DNA of 64,000 bases from JAXGRD01 sp040766105 (GCA_040766105.1 JAXGRD010000001.1:186001-250000); one strand, 5' to 3'; positions 1 to 9,091 are shown, numbered from the stretch's first letter. Notes: generated from the sequence alone by a model not told the origin. Numbers and translations are program-made.

Positions 1-548
1 ATAAATACGTAGTTCAGGAAGGTGTTGGAGGCGAAGGCAACCAAACTTACGTAAAGGGGTATCTTGGTCTGTTGGGTAGAGCGCAGGGACACCTCAAAGG
101 GGAGGCTTACCGATAAGAATAAGAAGCAAGGTGCTCCAGCCTGTACATAGGGAACACCGGCCTCTATGGTTTCCGGGATGTTGGTAAAAATCCCCAGTAT
201 TGTCTCCGGTGCAATGAGGGCAACCAAAAAGAATAGGATGCCCACGGAAACACAAACAACTAACGTAAATCCCACGGTCTTGCGGATATTGGGAAGATCC
301 TTTGCGCCCCAAAACTGCGTCATGAAGGTGGAGCAACCGCCACAAAAGCCGTACACCACCATCCAGAAAATAAAGTAAATCTGAACGGAAACACCTACAG
401 CAGCCAGCTGGCTTTCGCCAAGGCTCCCCACCATGAGGTTGTCTACCAAATTCAAAGAAGAGCCGATGAGGCTCTGCAATGCGATGGGAATCGCAACCCT
501 CACCAGGCTCCCGTAAATTTCCTTGTTGTTCAATGTTTCCTGTGTCAT
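1..548 (-). CDS. MATE family multidrug/Na+ efflux protein (partial, C-terminus outside window)
   Basis: I translated this frame by hand; it opens MTQETLNNKEIYGSLVRVAI and continues without a stop to base 1, about 182 residues. The early segment IALQSLIGSSLNLVDNLMVG followed by GESQLAAVG and MTQFWGAKD is typical of MATE transporters, with alternating hydrophobic helices. MATE proteins export cationic compounds against H+ or Na+ across the cytoplasmic membrane. The ATG overlaps the TGA of the upstream deaminase gene by four bases (ATGA), so it is probably translationally coupled and the last visible gene of the glnS-led operon. Roughly 270 residues should lie beyond the window. Substrate is unknown. 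Confidence 0.85.
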   Translation of the reverse strand, partial: MTQETLNNKEIYGSLVRVAIPIALQSLIGSSLNLVDNLMVGSLGESQLAAVGVSVQIYFIFWMVVYGFCGGCSTFMTQFWGAKDLPNIRKTVGFTLVVCVSVGILFFLVALIAPETILGIFTNIPETIEAGVPYVQAGAPCFLFLSVSLPFEVSLRSTQQTKIPLYVSLVAFASNTFLNYVF

Positions 549-1000
549 GAGTCTCCCAGCATGACGATTCGTAGTCCTGCCTCTGCAAGCATTTCTACGG
601 AAAGATCGTCAGGATAGCCTTCTTTCACAATGATTTTCTTGATGCCGGCATTGATGATCATCTTTGCACAAATAATGCAGGGCTGATGGGTGATGTACAT
701 AGTTGCACCTTCAATGCTTTGGGCCAGTGTGGCAGCCTGAATGATGGCATTCTGCTCTGCGTGAAGGGCTCTGCAAAGTTCGTGTCTTTCTCCCGAAGGA
801 ACGCCCAGTTCTTCTCGCAAACAGCCGCCTTTTTCTTCACAGTGAGGAACACCCTTTGGTGCACCGTTGTATCCGGTGGCAATGATGTGCCGATCCTGTA
901 CAATCACCGCTCCGACTTGCCTTCGCAGGCAGGTGGAACGCTGTGCGGTCAATTCCGCCATTCCCATGAAATATTCGTCCCAATTGGGTCTCTTACGCAT
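545..1000 (-). CDS. dCMP/cytidine deaminase family zinc enzyme (ComEB-like)
   Basis: A 151-residue zinc deaminase. The zinc site is visible as HAEQNAI (His80, Glu82) and PCIICAKM (Cys108, Cys111). A further Cys/His-rich insert (CEEKGGCLREE and HELCRALHAE) is characteristic of deoxycytidylate deaminases, which convert dCMP to dUMP for thymidylate synthesis. I chose the ATG at 1000 because GGGAG lies seven bases upstream; longer in-frame starts run further into truA without a better site. The start overlaps the end of truA by eight bases and the stop overlaps the MATE start. dCMP as substrate is inferred from family resemblance; ComEB-type proteins are close relatives. Confidence 0.88.
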   Translation of the reverse strand: MRKRPNWDEYFMGMAELTAQRSTCLRRQVGAVIVQDRHIIATGYNGAPKGVPHCEEKGGCLREELGVPSGERHELCRALHAEQNAIIQAATLAQSIEGATMYITHQPCIICAKMIINAGIKKIIVKEGYPDDLSVEMLAEAGLRIVMLGDS

Positions 1001-1757
1001 TTGATACTCTCCCATCTTCATAATACACTTCCGCAAGATACAAGCCTTGCGGAGGGGCGGTATGTCCCGCCAAAGTTCGGTCTTTACTTTCTATCATCCG
1101 GGATACAGCCTCCGGAGGAATCTTCCCCGTCCCCACATCCAGCAGGGTTCCGGTAATAATTCTTACCATATTGTACAAAAATCCGGATCCCACAATGTCC
1201 AAAACCAGCTCATCTCCCCTTCTGGTCAAGTCCAAGGAAAACACGGTTCGCAGCGTATCTTCCTTAGGGCTCGGATTCGCCGCTTCGAAACACTTAAAAT
1301 CGTGGGTTCCGATGATTCTCTCTGCACCACGATTCATGGCAGCTTCATCAAGGGTGTCCGACACAAAGTATACGTAGTTTCTTCGAAAGGGATCCTTGCG
1401 ATTCGTGTTGGCAATGCGGTAGGTATACTTCTTTCCTTTTGCATCAAATCTGGCATGAAAGCCGGCCGGAACTTCTTCCGCACCGGTGATGCGAATGTCA
1501 GGGGGCAACAGATTACTGCCGGCGAAGGCAATTCGCTCCGTAGGTATGCTGAACTCGCCGTGAAAGGTGGCACGCTGTCCCAAAGCATGCACTCCCGCAT
1601 CGGTCCGTCCGCTGCCTTCCACTCGAATCGGCATGGCGCAGAGTTTTGACAGAACTTTTTCCACCTCGCCTTGGACGGTCTTTACATCCGGCTGCCTCTG
1701 CCATCCGCAATATCCGGTCCCATCGTATTGGATTGTCAGGAGGATGTTTCTCTCCAT
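993..1757 (-). CDS. truA: tRNA pseudouridine(38-40) synthase TruA
   Basis: A 254-residue protein of full family length. It begins with the TruA signature YDGTGYCGWQRQP and carries the catalytic motif GRTDAGVHA with nucleophilic Asp53. The enzyme isomerises uridines 38 to 40 in the anticodon arm of many tRNAs in the cytoplasm. It is followed after a short overlap by the dCMP deaminase and preceded by yhbY with a 20-base gap, so co-transcription is very likely. Nothing unusual is visible in length or motifs. Confidence 0.96.
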   Translation of the reverse strand: MERNILLTIQYDGTGYCGWQRQPDVKTVQGEVEKVLSKLCAMPIRVEGSGRTDAGVHALGQRATFHGEFSIPTERIAFAGSNLLPPDIRITGAEEVPAGFHARFDAKGKKYTYRIANTNRKDPFRRNYVYFVSDTLDEAAMNRGAERIIGTHDFKCFEAANPSPKEDTLRTVFSLDLTRRGDELVLDIVGSGFLYNMVRIITGTLLDVGTGKIPPEAVSRMIESKDRTLAGHTAPPQGLYLAEVYYEDGRVSNA

Positions 1758-1777
1758 AGATGATCCCTCAAACTCCC

Positions 1778-2071
1778 CTATTTGGGAAGTACAATCTCCT
1801 TGTTATCCTTGGATTCTCTGTAAAGGATGAACTTATTGCCGATGGCTTGCACAAATTCTGCACCCAGCTCTTCCGCAAGAAAGTTGGCAACATCCTTTGC
1901 ATTGCCGTTATATCCTTCTTGGAGTTTTACCTTGACCAACTCTCTGTGCTCCAAGGCAATCTCCATTTCCTTCCGTATATTTTCAGTCAAGCCGGACTTG
2001 CCCAGGTGGACCGACGGGTCTAGGTCATGTGCCAGCTTCTTTAAGTATCTTCTCTGTTTACTTGTGATCAT
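1778..2071 (-). CDS. yhbY: YhbY/CRM-domain ribosome-assembly RNA-binding protein
   Basis: A 97-residue single-domain CRM protein. It starts MITSKQRRYLKKLAHDLDP and contains GKSGLTENIRKEMEIAL and the GNAKDVANFLAEE stretch, where the usual GxxG loop appears as EGYNGNAKDV. CRM proteins bind RNA and associate with pre-50S ribosomal particles. Position 2071 is chosen because GGGAGG lies just upstream of this ATG; an in-frame extension to 2152 would overlap the peptidase gene and is not protein-like. In Bacillota the orthologue is also called YqeI. Confidence 0.92.
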   Translation of the reverse strand: MITSKQRRYLKKLAHDLDPSVHLGKSGLTENIRKEMEIALEHRELVKVKLQEGYNGNAKDVANFLAEELGAEFVQAIGNKFILYRESKDNKEIVLPK

Positions 2072-2087
2072 AAGATCCTCCCGTGTA

Positions 2088-2774
2088 TTAAAGGAAAAAA
2101 ACGATAGCAATTCCTGCGACAGCTGCAATGAAATGCCCCAAAGGCTGTTCATCTTCCGGTTGGAAGCGCTTCCTTACCAGTCCCACAGCGGCCCATACTC
2201 CACCGAGAAAGGCACCGCCGATCATCACACCGGCGACGATCTTCCACCCCAGGACTAGGCCCAAAGCGGCGCAGAGTTTGGCATCTCCAAAACCGATGGC
2301 ATCCTTCTTAAACACCAATTTCCCAAAGAGATGAATGAGGACGATGGCAAAAAAGCCCAGCAGTGCACCCCAAAGCATGTCCAAGGGTTCCGAATGAAAG
2401 GGAACGAAACCGAATCCGGTTATGGCAAGGAGCAAGCACAATTGATCCGGAATAATGCTGTACTTCATGTCTCCCAGTGCTATGAGAAGCAATATCCACA
2501 GGGCTATCATACCCGGGATGGCATACTGCCAATCCCTAAGTCCCATATATATTCCCACCACAATGAAGCTTGCCGAAAAAACATACTTCCATGGGACGCT
2601 TTTGATCCTTTGTTTGCCCTTGGAAATCACTTTTTCATCCGGCTCCTGACCGTAATCCGTCAGCCAAGCGGCAGGCATGCGATTAAAAGCGTACACGGCA
2701 GCATTTCCCGCAACATACCCCACCGGAATGGTCAAGGCAATGATGAGGAGCATTGGGAAGAGGGCCGTTTCCAT
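2088..2774 (-). CDS. A24-family prepilin peptidase-like membrane aspartyl protease
   Basis: A 228-residue multi-span membrane protein with the two A24 catalytic aspartate motifs: GDMKYSIIPDQL and GFGDAKL. Family members cleave, and in full-length forms N-methylate, type IV prepilins at the membrane. The zinc-binding tetracysteine loop of bifunctional enzymes is absent, so peptidase-only activity is expected. The ATG at 2774 overlaps the malic enzyme stop by one base (TAATG) with GGAAAGAG before it, implying translational coupling. No pilin or secretion gene is in the window, so the substrate is unknown. Confidence 0.85.
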   Translation of the reverse strand: METALFPMLLIIALTIPVGYVAGNAAVYAFNRMPAAWLTDYGQEPDEKVISKGKQRIKSVPWKYVFSASFIVVGIYMGLRDWQYAIPGMIALWILLLIALGDMKYSIIPDQLCLLLAITGFGFVPFHSEPLDMLWGALLGFFAIVLIHLFGKLVFKKDAIGFGDAKLCAALGLVLGWKIVAGVMIGGAFLGGVWAAVGLVRKRFQPEDEQPLGHFIAAVAGIAIVFFL

Positions 2775-3928
2775 TACTCTTTCCAGGCCTCCTCGGCAGC
2801 CTTTGCCACTGCATCTGCCACCCCGGGCACAAAGGCACTGGGAATGATGCAATCTGGTCGCAGTTCTTCCGCCGGGATCACGTTGGCTAAGGCATAAGCC
2901 GCCGCAACCTTCATTTCTTCCGTAATCCTCTTTGCTCCCGCAGCCAAGGCTCCTTTGAACAAGCCGGGGAAAATCAAAACATTGTTGATTTGATTGGGAA
3001 AGTCGGATCTGCCCGTCGCCACCACCTGAGCGCCGGCTTCATGGGCAAGATCAGGGTGGATTTCCGGTTCCGGGTTTGCCATGGCAAAGATCAAAGGGTT
3101 ATCTGCCATAGAGCGCACCATCTCAGCGGTGAGCACCTTAGGTCCCGACACGCCGATAAAGAGGTCTCTTCCCTTAACGGCTTCTGCCAATCCTCCTTCC
3201 AGTGCGCTTTCATTTGTCAGCTCACAGAGGCGTCGCTTCGCTTCATTGAGGTCCGTTCTGGACTGGGAAAGTATCCCCTTGCTGTCGCAAGCTATGATAT
3301 CTTCCACACCTAGGTTTCGAAGCATCTTTGCGATGGCCGTCCCCGCTGCCCCTGCACCGTTAATGACGACCTTCAAATCGGCAATTTCCTTCCCCGTCAG
3401 ACGGCAGGCATTGATGACCCCTGCGGAAACCACCACAGCAGTACCGTGCTGATCATCGTGAAACACAGGGATATCCACCAATTCCTGGAGTTTTTCTTCT
3501 ATTTCAAAGCATCTGGGCGCGGAGATATCTTCCAAGTTAATCCCACCCAGTGTGGGTGCAATATTCTTTGCGACCATGACAATGTCATCCACTTCCTGAC
3601 TTTCGATGCAGATGGGAATGGCATCAATTCCACCAAACTCCTTGAACAATAGGGCTTTTCCGTCCATGACGGGAATGGCCGCCTTCGCTCCGATATTCCC
3701 CATGCCCAAAACGGCGGATCCATCGCTGATGACAGCGACGATGTTGCCCTTGTTGGTGTACTTGTACACATCTTCCGGGTTTTCATGAATCTTCTTACAC
3801 GGCTCCGCAACCCCGGGGGTGTAAGCCGTGGAAAGATCATCCTTGTTTTCCAGTTTTACACGGCTGACCACCGCCATCTTCCCCTTGTGCTCCTCGTGCA
3901 TTTTTAGGGACTCTTTGTAGTAATCCAT
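2774..3928 (-). CDS. NAD(P)-dependent malic enzyme (short bacterial form)
   Basis: A 384-residue enzyme that oxidatively decarboxylates malate to pyruvate. Visible marks are STAYTPGVAEPC with the catalytic tyrosine, GSAVLGMGNIG, KALLFKEFGG with the catalytic lysine, the metal-binding VFHDDQHGTA, and the Rossmann loop GAGAAGTAIAK. The short length matches bacterial MaeB N-terminal-only/YtsJ-like enzymes without the phosphotransacetylase tail. It sits nine bases downstream of glnS, with little RBS space, suggesting operon expression. Coenzyme preference cannot be decided by reading alone, so no symbol is given. Confidence 0.93.
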   Translation of the reverse strand: MDYYKESLKMHEEHKGKMAVVSRVKLENKDDLSTAYTPGVAEPCKKIHENPEDVYKYTNKGNIVAVISDGSAVLGMGNIGAKAAIPVMDGKALLFKEFGGIDAIPICIESQEVDDIVMVAKNIAPTLGGINLEDISAPRCFEIEEKLQELVDIPVFHDDQHGTAVVVSAGVINACRLTGKEIADLKVVINGAGAAGTAIAKMLRNLGVEDIIACDSKGILSQSRTDLNEAKRRLCELTNESALEGGLAEAVKGRDLFIGVSGPKVLTAEMVRSMADNPLIFAMANPEPEIHPDLAHEAGAQVVATGRSDFPNQINNVLIFPGLFKGALAAGAKRITEEMKVAAAYALANVIPAEELRPDCIIPSAFVPGVADAVAKAAEEAWKE

Positions 3929-3936
3929 CTTTTCTC

Positions 3937-5574
3937 CTACTTCTTGATTTTGAAACTGCTCTTTAAATCTACTATTCTGTTAAAGACTTTGTTTGTCTCC
4001 GTCGTCAATTTTGCATCGGCAATGTAATAGCCGTGGCGGAAGAACTGGAACCGCTCTCCCGGCTGTGCCTCTCCTACCGCCGGTTCACCGTAGGCGGTGT
4101 ATTCCTGAAGGGAATCCGGGTTCAGTTCATCGTCTACCATCAAATAGTCGTAGTCCCGAATGGTAATCTTCTCCGCCGTGGCAGCGTCTACCCAGTGAAT
4201 GGTCCCCTTCACCTTACGCCCCTCGTACCCTTCTCCCGACTTGGTCTCCGGATCGTAGGTGCAGTGAAGTTCCTTTATGGAACCGTCGTCGTTCTTAATC
4301 ACATCGTTGCAGGTAATGAAGTATGCGCCCTTAAATCGAACTTCATTTCCCGGGAAGAGGCGAAAATACTTTTTCACCGGTTCTTCCATGAAATCCGCGC
4401 CATCCACATACAGTTCTCTGCCAAAGGGAACCTTGCGGCTGCCCATTTCAGGAACGTTGCGATTGTTTTCCATCTCCATTTCTTCTCGCTGATCCTCCGG
4501 GTAGTTGGTTATAACCACCTTAATGGGATCGAAGACCACATTTCTGCTCTCTACTTTGTTCTGAAGATCTTCTCTGATGCAGTGTTCCAAGAGAGAAATA
4601 TCCACCACGCTGTTGGCCTTGGCCACTCCAATGCGGTCGCAGAAATCGCGGATGGCTTCCGGCGTATAGCCCCTTCTTCTCAATCCGGCGATGGTTGGCA
4701 TGCGGGGGTCGTCCCAGCCGTCCACTTCTCCGTCGTCCACCAGAGCCTTCAGCAGTCGCTTGCTCATGACCATGTTGGTGATGTTCAGTCTCGCAAACTC
4801 AATCTGCTGGGGTTGGGGATCCCACCAGCCCAGCTGGTCCAAGGACCAGTCGTACAATGGCCTGTGATCCTCAAATTCCAAGGTACATATGGAATGCGTG
4901 ATTCCCTCAATGGCATCCTCCAGGGGATGGGCATAGTCGTACATGGGATAGATGCACCATTCTTCTCCCGTGTTATGATGCTTTACGTGGGCGATTCGGA
5001 AGATAACCGGATCTCGCATATTGATGTTTGGGCTGGCCATGTCGATCTTGGCACGAAGAACCTTCTCCCCGTCGTCGTACTTGCCTTCCTTCATCTCTTC
5101 AAACAGGCGCAGGTTTTCCTCCACGCTTCTGTTTCGATAGGGACTCTCCTTGCCGGGCTCCGTCAAGGTTCCCCTGTATTCTCTGATTTCTTCCGCCGTC
5201 AAATCGCAGACAAAGGCCTTCCCCTTTTTGATGAGCTCTACCGCCCCGCGGTACATTTCCGGGAAGTAGTCCGACGCCCATAGCTTTTTGTCCCATTGGA
5301 ATCCCAGCCAGGTGATATCTTCCTCGATGGCATCCACGTACTCCACATCTTCCTTGGAAGGGTTGGTGTCATCGTACCTTAGGTTACATTTGCCGCCGTA
5401 CTTTTCCGCGGTGGTAAAGTTGAGGCAGATGGACTTGGCATGGCCTATGTGAAGATAGCCGTTGGGTTCCGGTGGAAATCTGGTGTAGACCTCTCCCCCG
5501 TACTTTCCGTCCAGGTTATCCTTGTCGATAATGTTATGTATAAAATTGGAACTCTTGTTTTCTATTTCCGACAT
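3937..5574 (-). CDS. glnS: Glutaminyl-tRNA synthetase
   Basis: A 545-residue class I synthetase that charges tRNA-Gln with glutamine. The HIGH motif is in PEPNGYLHIGHAKS and the KMSKS equivalent is VMSKRLL, both in GlnRS rather than GluRS style. The C-terminal half contains the anticodon-binding beta-barrels (for example IHWVDAATAEKITIRDYDYL). First gene of a seven-gene minus-strand run. Many Bacillota lack GlnRS and use GatCAB transamidation; presence here is normal for a subset of clostridia. An extended -10-like TGATATACT lies on the minus strand around 5610-5620. Confidence 0.96.
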   Translation of the reverse strand: MSEIENKSSNFIHNIIDKDNLDGKYGGEVYTRFPPEPNGYLHIGHAKSICLNFTTAEKYGGKCNLRYDDTNPSKEDVEYVDAIEEDITWLGFQWDKKLWASDYFPEMYRGAVELIKKGKAFVCDLTAEEIREYRGTLTEPGKESPYRNRSVEENLRLFEEMKEGKYDDGEKVLRAKIDMASPNINMRDPVIFRIAHVKHHNTGEEWCIYPMYDYAHPLEDAIEGITHSICTLEFEDHRPLYDWSLDQLGWWDPQPQQIEFARLNITNMVMSKRLLKALVDDGEVDGWDDPRMPTIAGLRRRGYTPEAIRDFCDRIGVAKANSVVDISLLEHCIREDLQNKVESRNVVFDPIKVVITNYPEDQREEMEMENNRNVPEMGSRKVPFGRELYVDGADFMEEPVKKYFRLFPGNEVRFKGAYFITCNDVIKNDDGSIKELHCTYDPETKSGEGYEGRKVKGTIHWVDAATAEKITIRDYDYLMVDDELNPDSLQEYTAYGEPAVGEAQPGERFQFFRHGYYIADAKLTTETNKVFNRIVDLKSSFKIKK

Positions 5575-5685
5575 ATCTCTCCCTTTCTTTTTTTCATGAT
5601 TTGCACGGGTAGTATATCATATTGGGGCGGCAACTTCCATTGCTTCCCGATAATTTCAGTCTTTTTTAAGTGCTTCCACCTATGT

Positions 5686-5691
5686 TATACT
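5686..5691 (+). promoter_or_regulatory. Extended -10 promoter of the two-component operon
   Basis: TATACT preceded by TG one base away (TGTTATACT) lies 21 bases before the regulator ATG; the spacing leaves a leader of roughly 14 bases containing AAGGAG. The -35 side is only T-rich (TTTTTTAAG), as expected for an extended -10 promoter. Assigned by eye. Confidence 0.5.
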
Positions 5692-5711
5692 TCATTGTAA
5701 GGAGATTCATT

Positions 5712-6386
5712 ATGCGTGTATTGATTATAGAAGACGAAGTTCGACTGGCAGATGCTTTAAAGCATATTTTAAGTGAAGAAAAGTATATGGTGGACATGGT
5801 TCATGACGGCCAGGACGGCCTGGATTACGGACTCAGCGGAATCTACGATGTAATCATCTTGGATGTGATGCTGCCCCAGTTGTCTGGTTTTCACATTGCC
5901 AAAACCCTGCGGCAACAAAAGATACAGACCCCCATCATCATGCTGACGGCAAAGGGAGAAATATCCGACAAGGTTACAGGCCTGGACAGCGGTGCGGACG
6001 ACTACATGACCAAGCCCTTTGCACCGGAAGAATTGCTTGCCAGGGTTCGTGCCCTCACAAGAAGGCAGGGAGAAGTCATCTTGGACGAATTGATCTTTGA
6101 GGATTTGACCCTTAATTTGTCCACCAGCGATCTTCTCTGCAACGGAAAATCCATACACTTGAACTTTAAGGAATGTGAGATTCTAAAACTTCTCATGTCC
6201 AACCCCAAAATTGCCGTAACCAAGGAAGACCTGATTACCAAGGTGTGGGGCTACGATTCCAATGCCACGGACAATAATGTGGAGGCATATATCTCCTTTC
6301 TTCGAAAGAAGTTTACTTTTTTAGATTCGAAGGTGAACATTACTGCCCTCAGAAAGGTTGGATACGTTCTGGAAGTAGGTGAATGA
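5712..6386 (+). CDS. OmpR/PhoB-family response regulator
   Basis: A 224-residue protein. The receiver domain begins MRVLIIEDEV, has the phospho-acceptor aspartate in DVMLPQLSG and the conserved lysine in MLTAKGE; the C-terminal winged helix contains LNFKECEILKLLMSNP and TKEDLITKVWGYD. It is expected to be phosphorylated by the adjacent kinase and bind DNA. The start at 5712 is preceded by AAGGAG at good distance; an earlier in-frame start has no such site. The stop overlaps the kinase ATG (ATGATG). Target genes are not evident. Confidence 0.94.
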   Translation: MRVLIIEDEVRLADALKHILSEEKYMVDMVHDGQDGLDYGLSGIYDVIILDVMLPQLSGFHIAKTLRQQKIQTPIIMLTAKGEISDKVTGLDSGADDYMTKPFAPEELLARVRALTRRQGEVILDELIFEDLTLNLSTSDLLCNGKSIHLNFKECEILKLLMSNPKIAVTKEDLITKVWGYDSNATDNNVEAYISFLRKKFTFLDSKVNITALRKVGYVLEVGE

Positions 6387-7633
6387 TGCTTAGAAGGTTG
6401 CAGTTGGGGTTTATATGGACCAACATGATCTTGGTCGGGATCGTTCTTTGCGTGGTCTTTGTCATTGTCTATGCCAACACCTACAGCAATCATCTGGTGA
6501 ACATCGATAATTCTCTGCGCAACTCCATCGAGTTCATGCAGAAGAATCGAATTCCCTTGGTCCCCTTTGAATCCAATATCAATTCCCATCCTTCCTACCG
6601 ACCCAACAACAACATTGCAACGGTCACGGTCTCTGTCAACTCTTCCAACGAAATCACCGCTTCCTTTCAAGATCTGACGAGAGTTTCACAGGAGTATCTG
6701 GACGACATGGTGGCACAGGCCCTTCCCCAAAGCGAGAACCGCGGGTTTATTGAGAAGAAAAATTTTCGATACTTCAAAATCACCAACAATAGCACCACCT
6801 ACATCGCTTTTGCAAGCATGACGGAAACCAAGTTGAATATGCAAAGGAATTTATTGATTTCCATTGTCCTAGGTTCTGCCAGCATGGTCATCTTCTTCCT
6901 CATCAGTCTTCTCATGTCCAAAATTGCCATCAATCCGGTGAAAAAGGCGTGGCGCCAGCAACAGCAATTTTTGGCGGACGCATCCCACGAACTGCGTACA
7001 CCTCTCACTGTAATTCTTGCCAACAACAACATCATGCTCTCCGGACCCGACACCAGTGTAGGGGAACAAGAAAAATGGCTCCTCAGTACACAGGCCGAGG
7101 CGACACATATGAAGAACCTCATCGATAATCTTCTCTACTTGGCTAAGTCCGACGGTACCACCGATGCACTTCCCTTGGAAAGAATTGCCCTCAGCGAAGA
7201 ATTGATGGACAACATACTGCAGTTTGAACCGGTGGCCTTCGAGGGGAACATCTCCCTCAACTGTGATATCGCTTCCGATTTATGGCTCACGGGAAATCCC
7301 ACCCAAATCAAGCAGCTGATACACATCCTCTTGGACAATGCGTTTAAGTACACCGGGGAAGGTGGAAATGTTCGTGTGGATTTGGTGAGAAGAGGAAATT
7401 TCATCAAATTGGAAATCAACAATACGGGAACACCCATCCCCACCGAGGATCTTCCTCATATCTTTGAACGCTTCTATCGTTCCGACAAGGCGCGCACGCA
7501 ACAAAGTGGCGAAGGGGGCTACGGCTTAGGCCTGGCCATCGCCCAGACCATTGTGAAAAATCACAAGGGTAAAATCACCGTTTCCAGCAACGCCGAAGAT
7601 GGAACGACCTTCACAGTGACATTTAGGATTTGA
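6383..7633 (+). CDS. Membrane sensor histidine kinase
   Basis: A 416-residue kinase with two transmembrane segments (about residues 9-30 and 156-177) enclosing an extracytoplasmic sensor domain of about 125 residues. The phosphorylated His202 is in DASHELRTPL, the N box reads LLDNAFKYT, and the G box GGYGLGLAIA. It forms a pair with the overlapping response regulator. The sensor domain resembles no family I can name. The end lies three bases from the convergent ATPase gene. Confidence 0.93.
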   Translation: MMLRRLQLGFIWTNMILVGIVLCVVFVIVYANTYSNHLVNIDNSLRNSIEFMQKNRIPLVPFESNINSHPSYRPNNNIATVTVSVNSSNEITASFQDLTRVSQEYLDDMVAQALPQSENRGFIEKKNFRYFKITNNSTTYIAFASMTETKLNMQRNLLISIVLGSASMVIFFLISLLMSKIAINPVKKAWRQQQQFLADASHELRTPLTVILANNNIMLSGPDTSVGEQEKWLLSTQAEATHMKNLIDNLLYLAKSDGTTDALPLERIALSEELMDNILQFEPVAFEGNISLNCDIASDLWLTGNPTQIKQLIHILLDNAFKYTGEGGNVRVDLVRRGNFIKLEINNTGTPIPTEDLPHIFERFYRSDKARTQQSGEGGYGLGLAIAQTIVKNHKGKITVSSNAEDGTTFTVTFRI

Positions 7634-7636
7634 TTT

Positions 7637-8974
7637 TTATTCTTGTAATAGAAAGGGGACCATATACATAGGGAGCATCCTTATCTCCCCTACTTTCTGG
7701 ATATCGCGCGTATATACTAAGTATTGATTGCCTATTCTACTTGAAAATTTCTTGGTGAATGCATCCAGTGATGCATGAGTTCGATATCCGGAGGATTTTA
7801 CCTCTATGGGGCAAATTTTATTCTCTTTCGAAATCATAAAATCAATTTCATAGTTTTTTCTAGTCTTCTCGTTCATGAATGCATAGTAATATAACTCATA
7901 ACCTTCTGCAGTGAACATCTGAGCAACAACATTCTCGTACATATACCCTAAGTTTGCTCTTAATTTGTCATTTAGAAGTTTTTCATAAATCACGTTTTCC
8001 GTAAAATCTTTGTCCTTAAACTGCAATGTGGTAAACAAGCCCGTATCAGCAAGGAATAGTTTGAACTTTGAGAGGTTCTTATGGTGTGCCATGCCTACAA
8101 CCGGGTCGTTAACATGGTACGATACATTCACAGTTTTGGAAGATTTCATCTCGGAAATCTGCCCCAAAATCCCATCGGCTCGACCACCCTCTATGACGCT
8201 GGATACCTGGTATCTGGAAGCACCCCTACTCAATTCCGCAGGAATGGCATTAAAGAGCATAGAAGTCTTCCCAGTTGGATCAATTTTATGAAAATCGTTC
8301 TCGTAAAGTGTTAGGATATCCCTCTTAACCTCATCCACATGTTTAAAATTATTGGTACGGAGGTATTCATCCACCGCCTTTGGCATTCCACCAACCAACA
8401 TATAGATTCTGAAGTCTCTCATCATTTTTCTATGCACTTGGTCTCCCAGTGGCAATTTCCCCTGATATGCGGTTCTTAACAGGTTGATTGTACTTTCGTT
8501 TCCCAAAGCCCACATGAACTCCTCGTAGTCCATTGGGAACATGCTTAACTTCCGTTCCTCGCTTGGGATGAGGATGTCTTTCACGTTTTTCTTTATGGAA
8601 ATTAGGGAACCCGTTTCCATATAATCATAGCGACCATCTTTTACCAGCGCTTTGATTGCTTGTCTCGCCTTAGGAAAAAGTTGCACCTCATCAAAAATAA
8701 TCAGAGACTTTCTTGGAACCAAATCCACCCCATACTGAAGTTGTAATTGTAGAAAAAGATAATCCAAATCGGACACATCATCAAAAAGCGCCTTCACCCC
8801 GGAAGGAGCAATAGAGAAATCAATTAATATATAGCTGTCATATTCATTCTCTCCAAAGGTTTCTGCAACTGTCGACTTGCCCACCCGTCTTGCCCCTTCT
8901 ATCAGAATGGCAGTGCGGCCTTGAGACTCTTCTTTCCATTGCAACAACTTGTTGTAGATTTTTCGCTTAAACAT
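7637..8974 (-). CDS. AAA-type ATPase with DUF4143 domain (COG1373-like)
   Basis: A 445-residue protein. Walker A is in GARRVGKST near residue 30 and Walker B in LIIFDEVQLFPKA. The C-terminal half is the DUF4143 region, ending with a nuclease-like signature NYEIDFMISKENKICPIEVKSS, i.e. spaced E-D...E-x-K residues reminiscent of PD-(D/E)xK folds. Function of this widespread accessory family is not established. The gene is monocistronic, more AT-rich than its neighbours, and stands between unrelated convergent and co-directional genes, suggesting acquisition. AGGAG lies before the ATG. The promoter overlaps an iterated repeat (see 9007-9091), pointing to local or auto-regulation. Confidence 0.88.
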   Translation of the reverse strand: MFKRKIYNKLLQWKEESQGRTAILIEGARRVGKSTVAETFGENEYDSYILIDFSIAPSGVKALFDDVSDLDYLFLQLQLQYGVDLVPRKSLIIFDEVQLFPKARQAIKALVKDGRYDYMETGSLISIKKNVKDILIPSEERKLSMFPMDYEEFMWALGNESTINLLRTAYQGKLPLGDQVHRKMMRDFRIYMLVGGMPKAVDEYLRTNNFKHVDEVKRDILTLYENDFHKIDPTGKTSMLFNAIPAELSRGASRYQVSSVIEGGRADGILGQISEMKSSKTVNVSYHVNDPVVGMAHHKNLSKFKLFLADTGLFTTLQFKDKDFTENVIYEKLLNDKLRANLGYMYENVVAQMFTAEGYELYYYAFMNEKTRKNYEIDFMISKENKICPIEVKSSGYRTHASLDAFTKKFSSRIGNQYLVYTRDIQKVGEIRMLPMYMVPFLLQE

Positions 8975-8999
8975 ATCACTTTCTCCTCTTTTTATGAAG

Positions 9000-9027
9000 A
9001 TTATACCAAAATCGCTATTTTTGTAAA
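9000..9027 (-). promoter_or_regulatory. Promoter of the DUF4143 ATPase, overlapped by a repeat
   Basis: On the minus strand TTTACA (9027-9022), a 16-base spacer and TATAAT (9005-9000) with TG one base before it form a strong promoter. The first copy of the 33-bp-spaced repeat occupies exactly the spacer and the edge of the -35 box, so a protein bound there would block RNA polymerase. Confidence 0.7.
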
Positions 9028-9091
9028 GCCGTTTTGCTGCAAAATCGCTATTTTTGAAATATTAAATTCCTGCAAAGTCGTTATTTCTTTG
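9007..9091. repeat. Three imperfect palindromes with exact 33-bp period
   Basis: Copies start at 9007, 9040 and 9073. Copies 1 and 2 are identical over CAAAATCGCTATTTTTG; copy 3 is CAAAGTCGTTATTTCTTTG. Each is a near-palindrome (CAAAAT against ATTTTTG; CAAAG against CTTTG), and copies 2 and 3 are preceded by TG. The period is about three helical turns, so sites would lie on the same DNA face. Best read as operator sites for the ATPase promoter, not a CRISPR (too few, too short, spacers 16 bp). Confidence 0.8.

Noticed and set aside
94..588. Minus-strand open frame of 164 residues
   Set aside because: Wrong frame of the MATE gene, which gives a proper membrane protein in the neighbouring frame.
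4033..5283. 416-residue plus-strand open frame
   Set aside because: It is the antisense shadow of glnS, with no recognisable motifs.
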